A DNA stretch of 64,000 nt from positions 1-64,000 of the forward strand of contig JBEIFV010000010.1 in assembly GCA_040382235.1 (NCBI GenBank). Reading direction: 5' to 3'. Shown piece after piece: positions 16,442 through 24,744 of the stretch; within the stretch, counting starts at the first letter, position 1, and the number at the start of each line of letters is the position of its first letter. The stretch is from JAEUOS01 sp040382235 (lineage in GTDB: Bacteria; Pseudomonadota; Gammaproteobacteria; Burkholderiales; JAEUOS01). The notes under the pieces were generated by a model, which was not told the DNA's origin, did no database searches, and was given only the letters and a program-made list of their open reading frames with translations. A program made the translations under genes and the position numbers.

Positions 16442-17821
16442 ATGCGCCCCCGCACTGTCGCCGTCGCTGCCATCGTCGCAGTGGTTTCGCAAGCCGCGCC
16501 AGCCATCGATCTGATGGGCGCCTGGCGCGCCGCGCACAAGGGTGATCTCGAATACAGCGCGGCGCAATCCGCCGGTGCTGCCGGCCGCGCGCGACGCGCG
16601 CAGGCCGACAATCTGTGGAACCCGTCGCTGGCACTGAGCGCGACTGCCGGCGTCGGATTCGCCGACACCGCAACCAGTGGCGCGCGCTTCTCGGCCCCTG
16701 GCTTCGGGCAGTCCAACGGCGTGTCGTTCAACACCTCGGTCAATCACGGCGCGAGCGGGCGCTTCGGGGTGGTCGCGCGCCAGCCGCTGGTAAGCGCCGA
16801 GCGCAGCGCGCAGCGGCGGCAACTCGAACTGGGTGCTGATGTGGCCGCGGTCGAACTCGAGGCCGCCGAACAGGCGATGGCGCTGCGCGTGGCCGAAGCC
16901 TATTTCGATCTTGCGATGGCGGCGGAAGCGGGGCGCGTGTTGCGCCGGCAACAGGTGGCCGTCGAACGAGCGCTGACCCAGGCCAAAGACCGCTTTGTGC
17001 TGGGCGACGTGCCGATCACCGACACCCACGAGGCGGCCGCGCGCGCCGAAGGCGTCAAGGCGCAGGTGCTCAGTGCCGGGGCCGAGGTCGAACTCAGGCG
17101 TGCCGCCCTGGCCGACCTGACCGGGCTGTCGCCCGCGCAACTGGAGGCCCTCGCGCCGACCCGCATCATCGCCACCGATGAACTGCCCTCGCTCGAGCGC
17201 GCGCTGGCCGCGGCCGCGGCCAACAATCCGGCCTTGCGCGCGCGCGCCGTCGCCGTCGACATCGCGCGCCAGGAGGTCGGCAAGCACGCCGCGGGCGCCG
17301 CCGCTTCGGTCGATCTGGTGGCGCAGTTCGGGCGCGAGCGCATCGCCGGTAGCGGCGACTTCGGCAGCGCCAGCAGTGGCGCAACCAATGGTCTGATCGG
17401 CGTGCAGGTGAGCCTGCCCTTCACCCTGGGCGCATACCGCAGCGCACGCCAGGACGAAGCGTTGCGCCTGGTCGAGAAGGCGCAGGCCGAGTTGCAGCGC
17501 GCGCGCCAGCAGGTCGCCCTGCAAACGCGCACGGCCTGGCTTGGCCTGTCGGTCGGTCGCGGCCGCATCAATGCCCTGGCCGAGGCGCAGAAGGCGAGCA
17601 ACGCGCGCCTGGACGCGACGCGCCTCGGGCGCAGCGTCGGCGATCGCACCACGCTCGATCTGTTGAACGCCGAAAGCGACGCGGCAGCGGCTGACTTGAA
17701 CCTCACGCGCGCGCGGGTCGGCTTGCTGCTGGACCGCCTGCGCCTGGCCGCCTTGGCCGGTGCGCTCGACGAAGCGCTTTTGTTGAAGGTCAACGCCAGC
17801 CTGGGCGAAGAGTCGCGATGA
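16442..17821 (+). CDS. TolC-family outer-membrane efflux protein
   Basis: A 459-residue TolC-family protein, the outer-membrane exit duct of the tripartite RND pump. It has a signal peptide (VAVAAIVAVVSQAAPAID) and two long Ala/Gln/Arg-rich helical hairpins, as expected for the TolC barrel: residues about 60-220, then 250-440 with ARVGLLLDRLRLAALAG. It begins 2 bp after trxC, so it belongs to the same transcript. The length is normal for the family. Confidence 0.88.
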   Translation: MRPRTVAVAAIVAVVSQAAPAIDLMGAWRAAHKGDLEYSAAQSAGAAGRARRAQADNLWNPSLALSATAGVGFADTATSGARFSAPGFGQSNGVSFNTSVNHGASGRFGVVARQPLVSAERSAQRRQLELGADVAAVELEAAEQAMALRVAEAYFDLAMAAEAGRVLRRQQVAVERALTQAKDRFVLGDVPITDTHEAAARAEGVKAQVLSAGAEVELRRAALADLTGLSPAQLEALAPTRIIATDELPSLERALAAAAANNPALRARAVAVDIARQEVGKHAAGAAASVDLVAQFGRERIAGSGDFGSASSGATNGLIGVQVSLPFTLGAYRSARQDEALRLVEKAQAELQRARQQVALQTRTAWLGLSVGRGRINALAEAQKASNARLDATRLGRSVGDRTTLDLLNAESDAAAADLNLTRARVGLLLDRLRLAALAGALDEALLLKVNASLGEESR

Positions 17822-17849
17822 AGCACGCAACGCACGCGCGGCGGGCGGA

Positions 17850-18155
17850 ATGAGGGTGACGGTTGCACGCAAGCGCTTGCCGACCGGGGCCCAGTTAGCC
17901 GGGCCAATCGACGCCACTACGGGCGTACCGTGCGCAAATGCCGACTTCGATGCATACAATCAAATTTGCCCGATTTCCGCCTTGCTTCTGCGCAGGCACT
18001 TCAGGCAGGCGCGCAAGGAGCATGTGGTGCGCATCAGCGTGACCGACCCGGGTGCGCCTGAAGACTTTCGGCGTTTCTGCAAGAACACCGGCGACACGCT
18101 GCTCGCCGTGCACGACATGCGATCACACAATGATGTGTTCGTGCGCAAGAGCTGA
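17850..18155 (+). CDS. TusA-like sulfur carrier protein (N-terminally extended)
   Basis: Residues 31-101 resemble TusA/SirA: FDAYNQICPISALLLRRHF has the CP motif that ends the first strand and begins the first helix. ISVTDPGAPEDFRRFCKNTGDTLL and the closing FVRKS complete the fold. TusA proteins carry a persulfide on that Cys. The first 30 residues have no counterpart in TusA, so the true start may be later, although no better start codon is visible in frame. The setting after a TolC gene and before a DUF302 gene fits the sulfur theme of the region. Confidence 0.65.
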   Translation: MRVTVARKRLPTGAQLAGPIDATTGVPCANADFDAYNQICPISALLLRRHFRQARKEHVVRISVTDPGAPEDFRRFCKNTGDTLLAVHDMRSHNDVFVRKS

Positions 18156-18234
18156 TGCTTCTGACTCAACTGCCTTCCGCCGCAAACCGGCTGACCACCT
18201 GGCCAAGTGAGGCCTTTTCCAAGGACGCAACAAC

Positions 18235-18621
18235 ATGACCTATCACTTCAGCAAGACCCTGGATTCATCAATGGACGCCGCTGTATCGCGGGTGACCGAA
18301 GCTCTCAAGAAGGAAGGCTTCGGGGTGCTCACCGAAATCGATGTGCAGAAAACCCTGAAGGCGAAAATCGATGTCGACTTTCGCCCCTATCGCATCCTGG
18401 GCGCCTGCAATCCCGGCTTCGCCCACCAGGCGCTCCTGGCCGAAGACAAGATCGGCACCATGCTGCCGTGCAATGTGATCGTGCAGGAGCATGCCCCGGG
18501 CCGGGTTGAGGTATCGGCGATCGACCCGATCGAATCGATGAAGGCGGTCGAGAATTCGACCCTGGGCGGTGTGGCCACCGAAGTGCACAATCGGTTGAAG
18601 CGCGTCATCGAAACACTTTGA
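18235..18621 (+). CDS. DUF302 domain protein
   Basis: A 128-residue soluble protein of the DUF302 family (function unknown). TLDSSMDAAVSRVTEALKKEGFGVLTEIDVQKTLKAK is the first repeat-like half. YRILGACNPGFAHQALLAEDKIGTMLPCNVIVQE has the characteristic CNP and LPCNV cysteines. DUF302 genes often accompany sulfur-oxidation or sulfide-detoxification genes, which agrees with the neighbours here. The start has AAGGA about 10 nt upstream. Confidence 0.88.
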   Translation: MTYHFSKTLDSSMDAAVSRVTEALKKEGFGVLTEIDVQKTLKAKIDVDFRPYRILGACNPGFAHQALLAEDKIGTMLPCNVIVQEHAPGRVEVSAIDPIESMKAVENSTLGGVATEVHNRLKRVIETL

Positions 18622-18703
18622 TGCGCGGGGCCGGCGCGGCCGCGTCGGTGTCGGCGCCGGATTTTGCGCGTCGTCGCGGCATGCGCGGCAAGGAGGCGTG
18701 AGC

Positions 18704-19903
18704 ATGTGGTCCGCGCTGCGCAGCCTGCCGTCGACAGTCTGGATGATCGGCGCGATCAGTCTGATCAACGACTCGGCCAGCGAAATGCTGTATCCGTTGA
18801 TCCCGCTGTATCTGACTTCGGTGCTGATGGCAGGTCCCAGGGCGCTCGGGCTGATCGAAGGGATCGCCGAAGCCGCCGCCAGCCTTCTCAAGCTGTTCTC
18901 CGGCGTGGTGATGGACCGCACGCGCCGCGCCAAGCCCTTCATTGTCGTCGGCTATGCCCTGGCCGGGTTTGGCCGTCCGTTGATCGCATTGGTGAGCAGT
19001 TGGCCCGGCCTGCTCCTGATCCGTTTCGCCGACCGGGTCGGCAAAGGCCTGCGCACGTCGCCACGCGACGCGCTGCTGGCGGCAAGCGTCGCCGCTGAGC
19101 GGCGCGGCCTTGCGTTCGGCGTCCATCGCGCGCTGGATAACGCCGGCGCCGTCATCGGACCCTTGCTGGCCGCGCTGTTGCTCGGCGTCGGCCTGGCCTA
19201 TCGCGACATATTCCTGCTCGCGCTGATTCCCGCATTTGCCTGCCTGGCGCTGACCCTGATGTTGCGTGAGCCAGGCTTGCCGGAGCCCGTCGTGGCCGCA
19301 CCCGCTTTCAGCTGGGCCATGCAGGGCCTGCCGCCGGTATTCAAGCGCTATCTGGTGACGGTAGCGCTGTTCACCCTGGGCAATTCGTCGAACATGTTCC
19401 TGCTTCTGCGCGCGCGCGAACTCGGCTTGCCAGCGGCGCAGGTGCCGCTGGCATGGGCTGCGGTGTCGGTGACCGCCATGCTGTTCTCGGCCCCTCTTTC
19501 AGCCTTGTCGGACCGGGTGGGGCGGGTTCGCCTCATCGTCGGCGGCTGGCTGGCCTATGGACTTTTCTATCTCGGCCTGGGCTTGTTGCCACCCGCATCT
19601 CCGTTCATGCTGTATGGATTGTTCGCCTTCTATGGCTTGTTCATGGCGGCCACCGAGGGCGTGGAAAAGGCGCTAGTCGCCGACATCGCCCCACCTCAAT
19701 TTCGCGGCACCGCCTTCGGCTGGTTCAATCTTACGACCGGTGCGATGCTGTTGCCCGCGTCCATCATGTTTGGCTGGGTTTACGAGCATGTCGGCGCACT
19801 GGCGGCGTTCAGTTTCTCGGCGTCGTGCGCCGCGCTTGCGGTACTTGGACTGGTCTTCTGGGTGCGGATTCGGCCGGCGATGGATGCCGGTGCCGCGCTC
19901 TGA
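18704..19903 (+). CDS. MFS transporter
   Basis: A 399-residue major facilitator protein with about 12 hydrophobic segments. INDSASEMLYPLIPLYL opens the first helix, and FADRVGKGLRTSPRDALLA lies in the 2-3/4-5 loop region, a pattern common in a subgroup of uncharacterised bacterial MFS proteins. The second half starts near TVALFTLGNSSNMFLLLRARE. ATG 18704 has AAGGAGG 7 nt upstream, better than the GTG at 18698. Substrate unknown; it may belong to the preceding sulfur-related gene string. Confidence 0.85.
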   Translation: MWSALRSLPSTVWMIGAISLINDSASEMLYPLIPLYLTSVLMAGPRALGLIEGIAEAAASLLKLFSGVVMDRTRRAKPFIVVGYALAGFGRPLIALVSSWPGLLLIRFADRVGKGLRTSPRDALLAASVAAERRGLAFGVHRALDNAGAVIGPLLAALLLGVGLAYRDIFLLALIPAFACLALTLMLREPGLPEPVVAAPAFSWAMQGLPPVFKRYLVTVALFTLGNSSNMFLLLRARELGLPAAQVPLAWAAVSVTAMLFSAPLSALSDRVGRVRLIVGGWLAYGLFYLGLGLLPPASPFMLYGLFAFYGLFMAATEGVEKALVADIAPPQFRGTAFGWFNLTTGAMLLPASIMFGWVYEHVGALAAFSFSASCAALAVLGLVFWVRIRPAMDAGAAL

Positions 19904-20080
19904 CCCGTCGCCCGGCAGTCACTCGTTGATTCAGCGGCAACTCGATCCTGGTGTGCGCTTGGGCCACCTGCGTGGCAAGGAAGAGCCGCTGCTCCCGCCT
20001 GGCAGCTGTTAGTCCTGAACCGATCGCCGGCGCGGCTGGCCAAGGGCGGTCGGCGCCGACATTAGTCGAAGCCGCGGCGC

Positions 20081-20108
20081 TTGACAACATCCCTATATGG
20101 GATAAACT
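20081..20108 (+). promoter_or_regulatory. higBA promoter with palindromic operator
   Basis: A -35 TTGACA (20081-20086) and -10 TAAACT (20103-20108) are separated by 16 bp. The perfect palindrome ATCCCTATATGGGAT (20089-20103) occupies the spacer, an ideal place for HigA autorepression. Only 6 nt separate the -10 box from ATG 20115, so the transcript would be leaderless. Confidence 0.75.
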
Positions 20109-20114
20109 GTTTTG

Positions 20115-20399
20115 ATGCACGTCATTTCGCACGCGAGAATCGCGGCGGCGCAGGCTGCGCACCCGGATTGCCGTAAGGCGCTCGATCAATGTTACCGACT
20201 CGCCAAGCGTGCCGAATGGCGCAATTTCGCCGAAGTGAAAGCCTGTTTTCCGGCAGTCGACAAGGTGCGGGACAAGTTCGTGTTTGACGTGGGCGGCAAC
20301 AAACTGCGCCTGATCGCGGCGATTCACTTCAACGCCGGGCGAGTGTTTGTGCGCGCCGTGCTGACCCATCGGGAATACGGCAAGGGAGGCTGGAAATGA
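20115..20399 (+). CDS. higB: HigB-family toxin (mRNA interferase)
   Basis: A 94-residue toxin of the HigB (PF09907) type, a RelE-fold ribosome-dependent endoribonuclease. Diagnostic blocks are EWRNFAEVKACFPAVDKV, FDVGGNKLRLIAAIHF and VRAVLTHREYGKGGW. The order toxin-then-antitoxin is that of higBA. The stop overlaps the start of higA (ATGA at 20396). ATG 20115 is preferred to the TTG three bases upstream. No ribosome-binding site is visible, which agrees with the predicted leaderless transcript. Confidence 0.9.
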   Translation: MHVISHARIAAAQAAHPDCRKALDQCYRLAKRAEWRNFAEVKACFPAVDKVRDKFVFDVGGNKLRLIAAIHFNAGRVFVRAVLTHREYGKGGWK

Positions 20400-20806
20400 A
20401 CGCAAGGATCGATACTGCGCTGGCGCACTGGGCCTACGTTGCGCCTTTGCTCAAGCCGGCCAAAAACAGGGCTCAGCACAAGGCGCTGGTCGAAGCGCTC
20501 GACGCGGTGCTCGACGCGGGTGGCGCCGATGAGGCCAATCCGCTGGCCGCATTGGCCGCCATGCTGGGCGATCTGGTCGCAGCTTACGAACGTGCGCATT
20601 TTCCGATGCCTCCCGCCATGACTGCCGCTGAAACCTTGCGCTGGTTCATCGAGCGCGATGGGCTGCGCCAGAGTGACTTGCCGGAAATCGGCAACCAGGC
20701 AAAAGTATCGGAAATTCTTTCGGGCGCTCGCAGCATCAATCTGCGTCAGGCTCGCGCGCTGGCTGCGCGTTTCGGGGTGTCGTTTGAATTGTTTCTCGAT
20801 CAGTGA
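20396..20806 (+). CDS. higA: HigA-family antitoxin
   Basis: A 136-residue antitoxin with a C-terminal helix-turn-helix (LRWFIERDGLRQSDLPEIGNQAKVSEILSGARSINLRQARALAARFGVS). This is the pattern of HigA proteins that neutralise HigB and repress the operon. The longer N-terminal half (residues 1-75) is typical of the PF09907-associated HigA. It is translationally coupled to higB. The predicted operator is the palindrome at 20089-20103. Confidence 0.9.
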   Translation: MNARIDTALAHWAYVAPLLKPAKNRAQHKALVEALDAVLDAGGADEANPLAALAAMLGDLVAAYERAHFPMPPAMTAAETLRWFIERDGLRQSDLPEIGNQAKVSEILSGARSINLRQARALAARFGVSFELFLDQ

Positions 20807-21046
20807 GGGTCCTCTCCGCGTCGGCCACATGCTGCCGCGAACGCGGAATTTCCCCGGCGCGCTGAGTTTTTTCAGGCTTGTTGCAGGCGCCGAAAATCGC
20901 GCGGCGGTCGCCGATTTGCGCGCTACTCAAGAGTCCGCGGGTGGGGAAAAAGGCTTTTGAACATTCGATCCTTCGGCAACGCCGCCTTGACGTGCATCAA
21001 TCCGGCGTCTTCATGCCGCGGCAAAATCGGGTTCGGAGGCGGTGCA

Positions 21047-21550
21047 ATGAAAAGGCTTGGTGTCTTCCTGATTTTGATCGTGCTTGCGCGCCTGTCGCCG
21101 GCTGCAGCGGCGGACATCGATCTTCATCACTATTGGGATCAGCGCTGCAAGGATTGCCACGGCCATGCCGGTGCGTTTGCACGTCGCTTCCTGCGCGTGA
21201 AAAACGGCAACCTGCTTGGCGCGCATCACCAGGACGATCTCGACGTTTTCCTGCGCAATCATTACCTGACCGATGCTCTTGTTGCGCCCGTGAGTGCGAT
21301 GCTGATGGCGCAGGTTGCAACGCCCCCGCTGTATGGCGAGAAATGCGCCCGCTGTCACGGAACCGCTGCGGAGTTCGCGCGCAAGTCATTGGTCGTGAGG
21401 AATGGTGTGTTGGCCGGCGTGTCCAGCGTACGCAGCGTCGCCGACTACCTTGCTTCACACGGCGGGCTCGGACCCGCTGAAGTGCGGGCCATGGTCGACA
21501 CCCTCACGCGGGTGCGCAACGAGGTATCCGACCCCGGCAAGTCACGCTGA
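21047..21550 (+). CDS. exported diheme c-type cytochrome
   Basis: A 167-residue protein with a signal peptide (RLGVFLILIVLARLSPAAAAD) and two heme-binding motifs, CKDCH near residue 30 and CARCH near residue 103. Each is followed by similar sequence (AGAFARRFLRVKNGNLLG and AAEFARKSLVVRNGVLAG), so the protein is an internal duplication of one cytochrome c module. It should carry electrons in the periplasm. The nearby CueO-like oxidase and copper proteins suggest a redox role in metal stress, but no partner is certain. ATG 21047 was chosen for its signal peptide and the GGAGG upstream. Confidence 0.82.
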   Translation: MKRLGVFLILIVLARLSPAAAADIDLHHYWDQRCKDCHGHAGAFARRFLRVKNGNLLGAHHQDDLDVFLRNHYLTDALVAPVSAMLMAQVATPPLYGEKCARCHGTAAEFARKSLVVRNGVLAGVSSVRSVADYLASHGGLGPAEVRAMVDTLTRVRNEVSDPGKSR

Positions 21551-21599
21551 CCGAAGGTTTGAGTCGAATCGTTGCGAGGCGAAAGAATGGTCCGGGTCG

Positions 21600-22271
21600 T
21601 CACCCGCCGGTGGCGCCGAACACCAGAAAATACTGGCGCGGCAAAAACCCGTGCTCGCCCACCAGGGTGTAGCCGGCGCGTGCGAGTTCGGCCTTCACCT
21701 GCGCGGGCGCGATGCGCGCGGCGCGCGGCGGGCCTTCCGGTGAATCCATGCGGAAGTCGATGATCGCCACCCGGCCTCCGGCTTTGAGCGATTCGCGCAA
21801 CTTGGCGAAGTAGCGTTCGCGATTGTCGACATGATGGAATACGTCGACCATGATGATCAGGTCGGCAGGTGCCGGAATGCGCGCGTCAGCCGGGTCCCCC
21901 TTGACTGCAGTCAAGTTGGCCAGGCCTTCGCGGCTGGCGCGTTCGGCCAGATGCTTGACCATGTCGGGTTCGGTGTCGATGGCGTAGACCCGGCCCTTGG
22001 GCACCATGTGCGCGAAGCGCGCCGCGAAGTAGCCGGTGCCGGCGCCGATGTCAGCCACCACCGCATCGGGTTTGAGCGCCAGCGCGCCGATCACCTCGTG
22101 CGGCTTCTGCCATGCGTCGCGACGCGGGTCGTCGAATACCTTCGCCCACTTGGCGGCGTTGCCGAAGCTGTGCTGGTGGGTGTGCGGCGATTGCGCCATG
22201 GCGGGCGCTGCGACAAGCGCGGCCTGGAGGCAGGCGACGGCCAATGCGTGACGGGTGATGACGTGGGTCAT
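21600..22271 (-). CDS. class I SAM-dependent methyltransferase with N-terminal signal peptide
   Basis: A 223-residue protein. The methyltransferase core is clear: VVADIGAGTGYFAARFA (SAM loop), VYAIDTEPDMV (motif II acid), LIIMVDVFHHV and GGRVAIIDFR. The first 27 residues (HVITRHALAVACLQAALVAAPAMAQ) form a Sec signal peptide with AMA-Q cleavage, followed by a His-rich stretch HTHQHSF. Export of a SAM enzyme is odd, since SAM is cytosolic; homologues with such leaders occur in Proteobacteria but their role is unclear. ATG 22271 has AAGGAAAC just upstream. Convergent with the cytochrome gene. Confidence 0.82.
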   Translation of the reverse strand: MTHVITRHALAVACLQAALVAAPAMAQSPHTHQHSFGNAAKWAKVFDDPRRDAWQKPHEVIGALALKPDAVVADIGAGTGYFAARFAHMVPKGRVYAIDTEPDMVKHLAERASREGLANLTAVKGDPADARIPAPADLIIMVDVFHHVDNRERYFAKLRESLKAGGRVAIIDFRMDSPEGPPRAARIAPAQVKAELARAGYTLVGEHGFLPRQYFLVFGATGG

Positions 22272-22341
22272 GGTTTCCTTTGTGTTGCGCAATGTTTGAC
22301 AGGCGGGCCATAGTGCCTGCCGGCGCAGGCAGGCTCGGGCA

Positions 22342-23871
22342 CTACGCTTCCACCAGATAGTTTCGCATCATGCCCAAGTCCTCGTGTTCGAGAATGTGGC
22401 AGTGGTACAGGTAGATCCCGGTGTGGTTCTCGAACTTCATCAGCACCCGGACCCGCTCGCCGGGCAGCACCAGCACCACGTCTTTCAGGCCCTCATCGGT
22501 AAAGCCGGCGCTCAAGGCGTGGCTGGCGCCGTTACGGCCGACGACGCGGAACTGCAGGTTGTGGACATGCATCGGATGCGCCATGCGCATGCCGAAATTC
22601 GCGTCGTTGGCAAACTCCCAGACTTCGGTGGTTCCCAAACGAACCTTTTCGTTGTCGGCTACCTCATCCATGCGCTTGAATTCCCGGCCGTTGAGCAGCG
22701 CCCGGCCGCCCCGCATCGACATCTGGAAGGAGCGCGGATTGCTGCGATTGACAGCATCCTCGATTCTGAGCACCGGATAGGCGGCCAGGCGCTGCGGCAG
22801 GCGGGTTAGCCGCGCACCGCCACTGCCGATGCGAAAGCGCGCGATCACCCGCGCACCACGCTGCGCCGGCGTTCCGGCCTGCATGTTGGTGACGTTGGCC
22901 AGCATCGGCGACCATGATTCGGCCTCCAGCGCGATTTCCTCCCCCGGCGCGTGACTGGCGAAATCCACCCACACATCGGCACGTTCCGCCGGGCCAAGTG
23001 TCAGGGTTTCACGCATGAGCGGGCGCTCCAGCAGTCCGCCGTCGGTGCCGATGACCGTGAACGGCTTGCCGTTGCCCAAGCGCAGCCGGTAAGTCGTCGC
23101 GTTCGAGCCGTTGAAAAGACGCAGGCGGTGCGCCGTGCGCGGCACCGTGCGCTGGTAGTCGATGCTGCCATTGACCAGCACCTGCCGGCCGATGAAACCC
23201 ATCATCCGGTCATGCATGCCGGCGGCGAGATAGACCAGTTGATTTCCCGCGTCGAAGCTGCGGTCCTGGATCACCAGCGGCAGGTCAAGATCATCACCTG
23301 GCAGCCTGGCGGCATCTTCCTCGTCATCACTGACGACGATGAGGCCGGTCAGGCCGTGATAGACCTGATGGCCGGTGCGGCCGTGGGGATGGGGATGGAA
23401 CCAGTAGGTGCCGGCGCGGTTGTCGACGACGAACTCGTAGACGTAGGTCTGGCCGGTGGCGATGGCATACATCGGGTGGCCGTCCATGCGCTGCGGAACA
23501 TGCAGCCCGTGCCAGTGGACAATCGATTCCTCGGGCAACTGATTGCTGAAATGGATGCGGATTTTCTGGCCACGCCGAACGCGGATGATCGGGATGTGTC
23601 CCGAACCGTCGATCGCATCGAGCGCCTGCGGCTTGCCGCGCAGCACGCGGCCGGTGTAGCGCCATACGCGGGTGGTGTCGCCGGGCAGCACGCTGATCTC
23701 GTCTGGTCCCGCGTTCAGCTCCAGTTCAAGGTCAGGCTTGAAGTCCGGCGTCGCCCGCGCGGGTGCCATGCCGTGTGCCGTTGCCGCGCGCAAGCGCGCT
23801 TCGCCGCTGGCAAGCAGGAGAGCGCTCGCGGCGCTTCCCTGGATGAATCGGCGGCGATCGGTTGGGCGCAT
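22342..23871 (-). CDS. multicopper oxidase, CueO/cuproxidase-like
   Basis: A 509-residue exported oxidase. It starts with a Tat signal (RRRFIQGSAASALLLASG). All four copper-binding motifs are present: HWHGLHVP, WFHPHPHG, HPMHVHNLQF and HCHILEHEDLGMM with the axial Met. It should oxidise Cu(I) to Cu(II) or phenolic substrates in the periplasm. It precedes, on the same strand, a Met-rich small protein gene reading toward it, and a copper-type two-component system lies next door. ATG 23871 is preferred because it begins the twin-arginine signal. Confidence 0.9.
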   Translation of the reverse strand: MRPTDRRRFIQGSAASALLLASGEARLRAATAHGMAPARATPDFKPDLELELNAGPDEISVLPGDTTRVWRYTGRVLRGKPQALDAIDGSGHIPIIRVRRGQKIRIHFSNQLPEESIVHWHGLHVPQRMDGHPMYAIATGQTYVYEFVVDNRAGTYWFHPHPHGRTGHQVYHGLTGLIVVSDDEEDAARLPGDDLDLPLVIQDRSFDAGNQLVYLAAGMHDRMMGFIGRQVLVNGSIDYQRTVPRTAHRLRLFNGSNATTYRLRLGNGKPFTVIGTDGGLLERPLMRETLTLGPAERADVWVDFASHAPGEEIALEAESWSPMLANVTNMQAGTPAQRGARVIARFRIGSGGARLTRLPQRLAAYPVLRIEDAVNRSNPRSFQMSMRGGRALLNGREFKRMDEVADNEKVRLGTTEVWEFANDANFGMRMAHPMHVHNLQFRVVGRNGASHALSAGFTDEGLKDVVLVLPGERVRVLMKFENHTGIYLYHCHILEHEDLGMMRNYLVEA

Positions 23872-24021
23872 GGGATGGTCGGGAAGAGGCGGATAACTCA
23901 AGAAGACGGAACAACGCGGCTCTTCCCGGCACTTGCATACGTGGCATCGCGGGAGGCTCGCAGGTAACCGGAACGGCTGCACACCGGGGCACCTGCCTGC
24001 CCCCGGCGGCGCCGAACCGGA

Positions 24022-24519
24022 TTAGTGCTTGTGGGTCTCGCTGTTCTGGCCGGCACCGACGCGTGGCCCGCGCCCTTCAGGCAGGGTGATGCCTTTTTCC
24101 TTGGCACGCTTTTGCATTTCGGTGCGATTGGCCAGGGCCAGCTTCTGGCGCTCCTCTTGCGTGGCGGCGCTGCGCATCTTTTCGCGGAATGCGCTGTGCT
24201 CTTCCGGGGTCATCAGTTGCTGGCCGGCCGATTGCCCGTCCATGTGACCCTGACCCATGCCGCCGCCCATGGCGCCATGACCCATGCCACCGGACATGCC
24301 TTGCATCATGCCGCCATGCCCCATGCCGCCGTGGCCCATACCACCATGGCCCATGCCGTCGGACATGCCTTGCATCATGCCGCCATGCCCCATGCCGCCA
24401 CCCATCGTGCCATGTCCCATGCCTTCCCCCATTTTTCCATCGTGGGCGTGGGCCAGAACCGCCATTCCGAGGCTGAGCGAGGCAACGATTCCTGCTGCAG
24501 TTTTGTAAGTGCGTTTCAT
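24022..24519 (-). CDS. Met/Gly/His-rich periplasmic protein, probable copper binder
   Basis: A 165-residue protein with a signal peptide ending AVLAHAHD. Residues 26-85 are built of GMGHGGM-type repeats with more than 20 methionines and many histidines, the composition of Cu(I)-binding periplasmic proteins. The C-terminal 75 residues are charged and helical (TPEEHSAFREKMRSAATQEERQKLALANRTEMQKRAKEKG). No enzyme motif is seen. The start at 24519 has AAGGAACC upstream. It lies between a copper oxidase and a two-component system whose sensor has the same kind of Met/Gly tract. Confidence 0.8.
   Translation of the reverse strand: MKRTYKTAAGIVASLSLGMAVLAHAHDGKMGEGMGHGTMGGGMGHGGMMQGMSDGMGHGGMGHGGMGHGGMMQGMSGGMGHGAMGGGMGQGHMDGQSAGQQLMTPEEHSAFREKMRSAATQEERQKLALANRTEMQKRAKEKGITLPEGRGPRVGAGQNSETHKH
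24291..24399. repeat. 40-bp perfect direct repeat with 69-bp period inside the Met-rich gene
   Basis: Bases 24291-24330 recur exactly at 24360-24399. The 69-bp period is 23 codons, so the repeat is in frame and duplicates GMGHGGMMQGMS. The repeat could expand or contract by slippage and so change the number of Met-rich units. Confidence 0.85.
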
Positions 24520-24744
24520 GATCAGGTTCCTTGATAAGTTGAGGTTCATCATTTCGATCCGATGCGCCGCTGCAACTCTGCTGCCCGACGCCGTGCTTCC
24601 GGTATGTGCCATTTAAGCAGCCAGTTGTAACGCCGGGATGTCGCCGCGCCCCTGTTTGGTATCGAAGCTTTGCGGGAAGCCGGGTTGTGACACTGCGTTA
24701 CGAAAATCCCGTCTGCCGATCCTCAGTCCGCGTATATCCCGACC

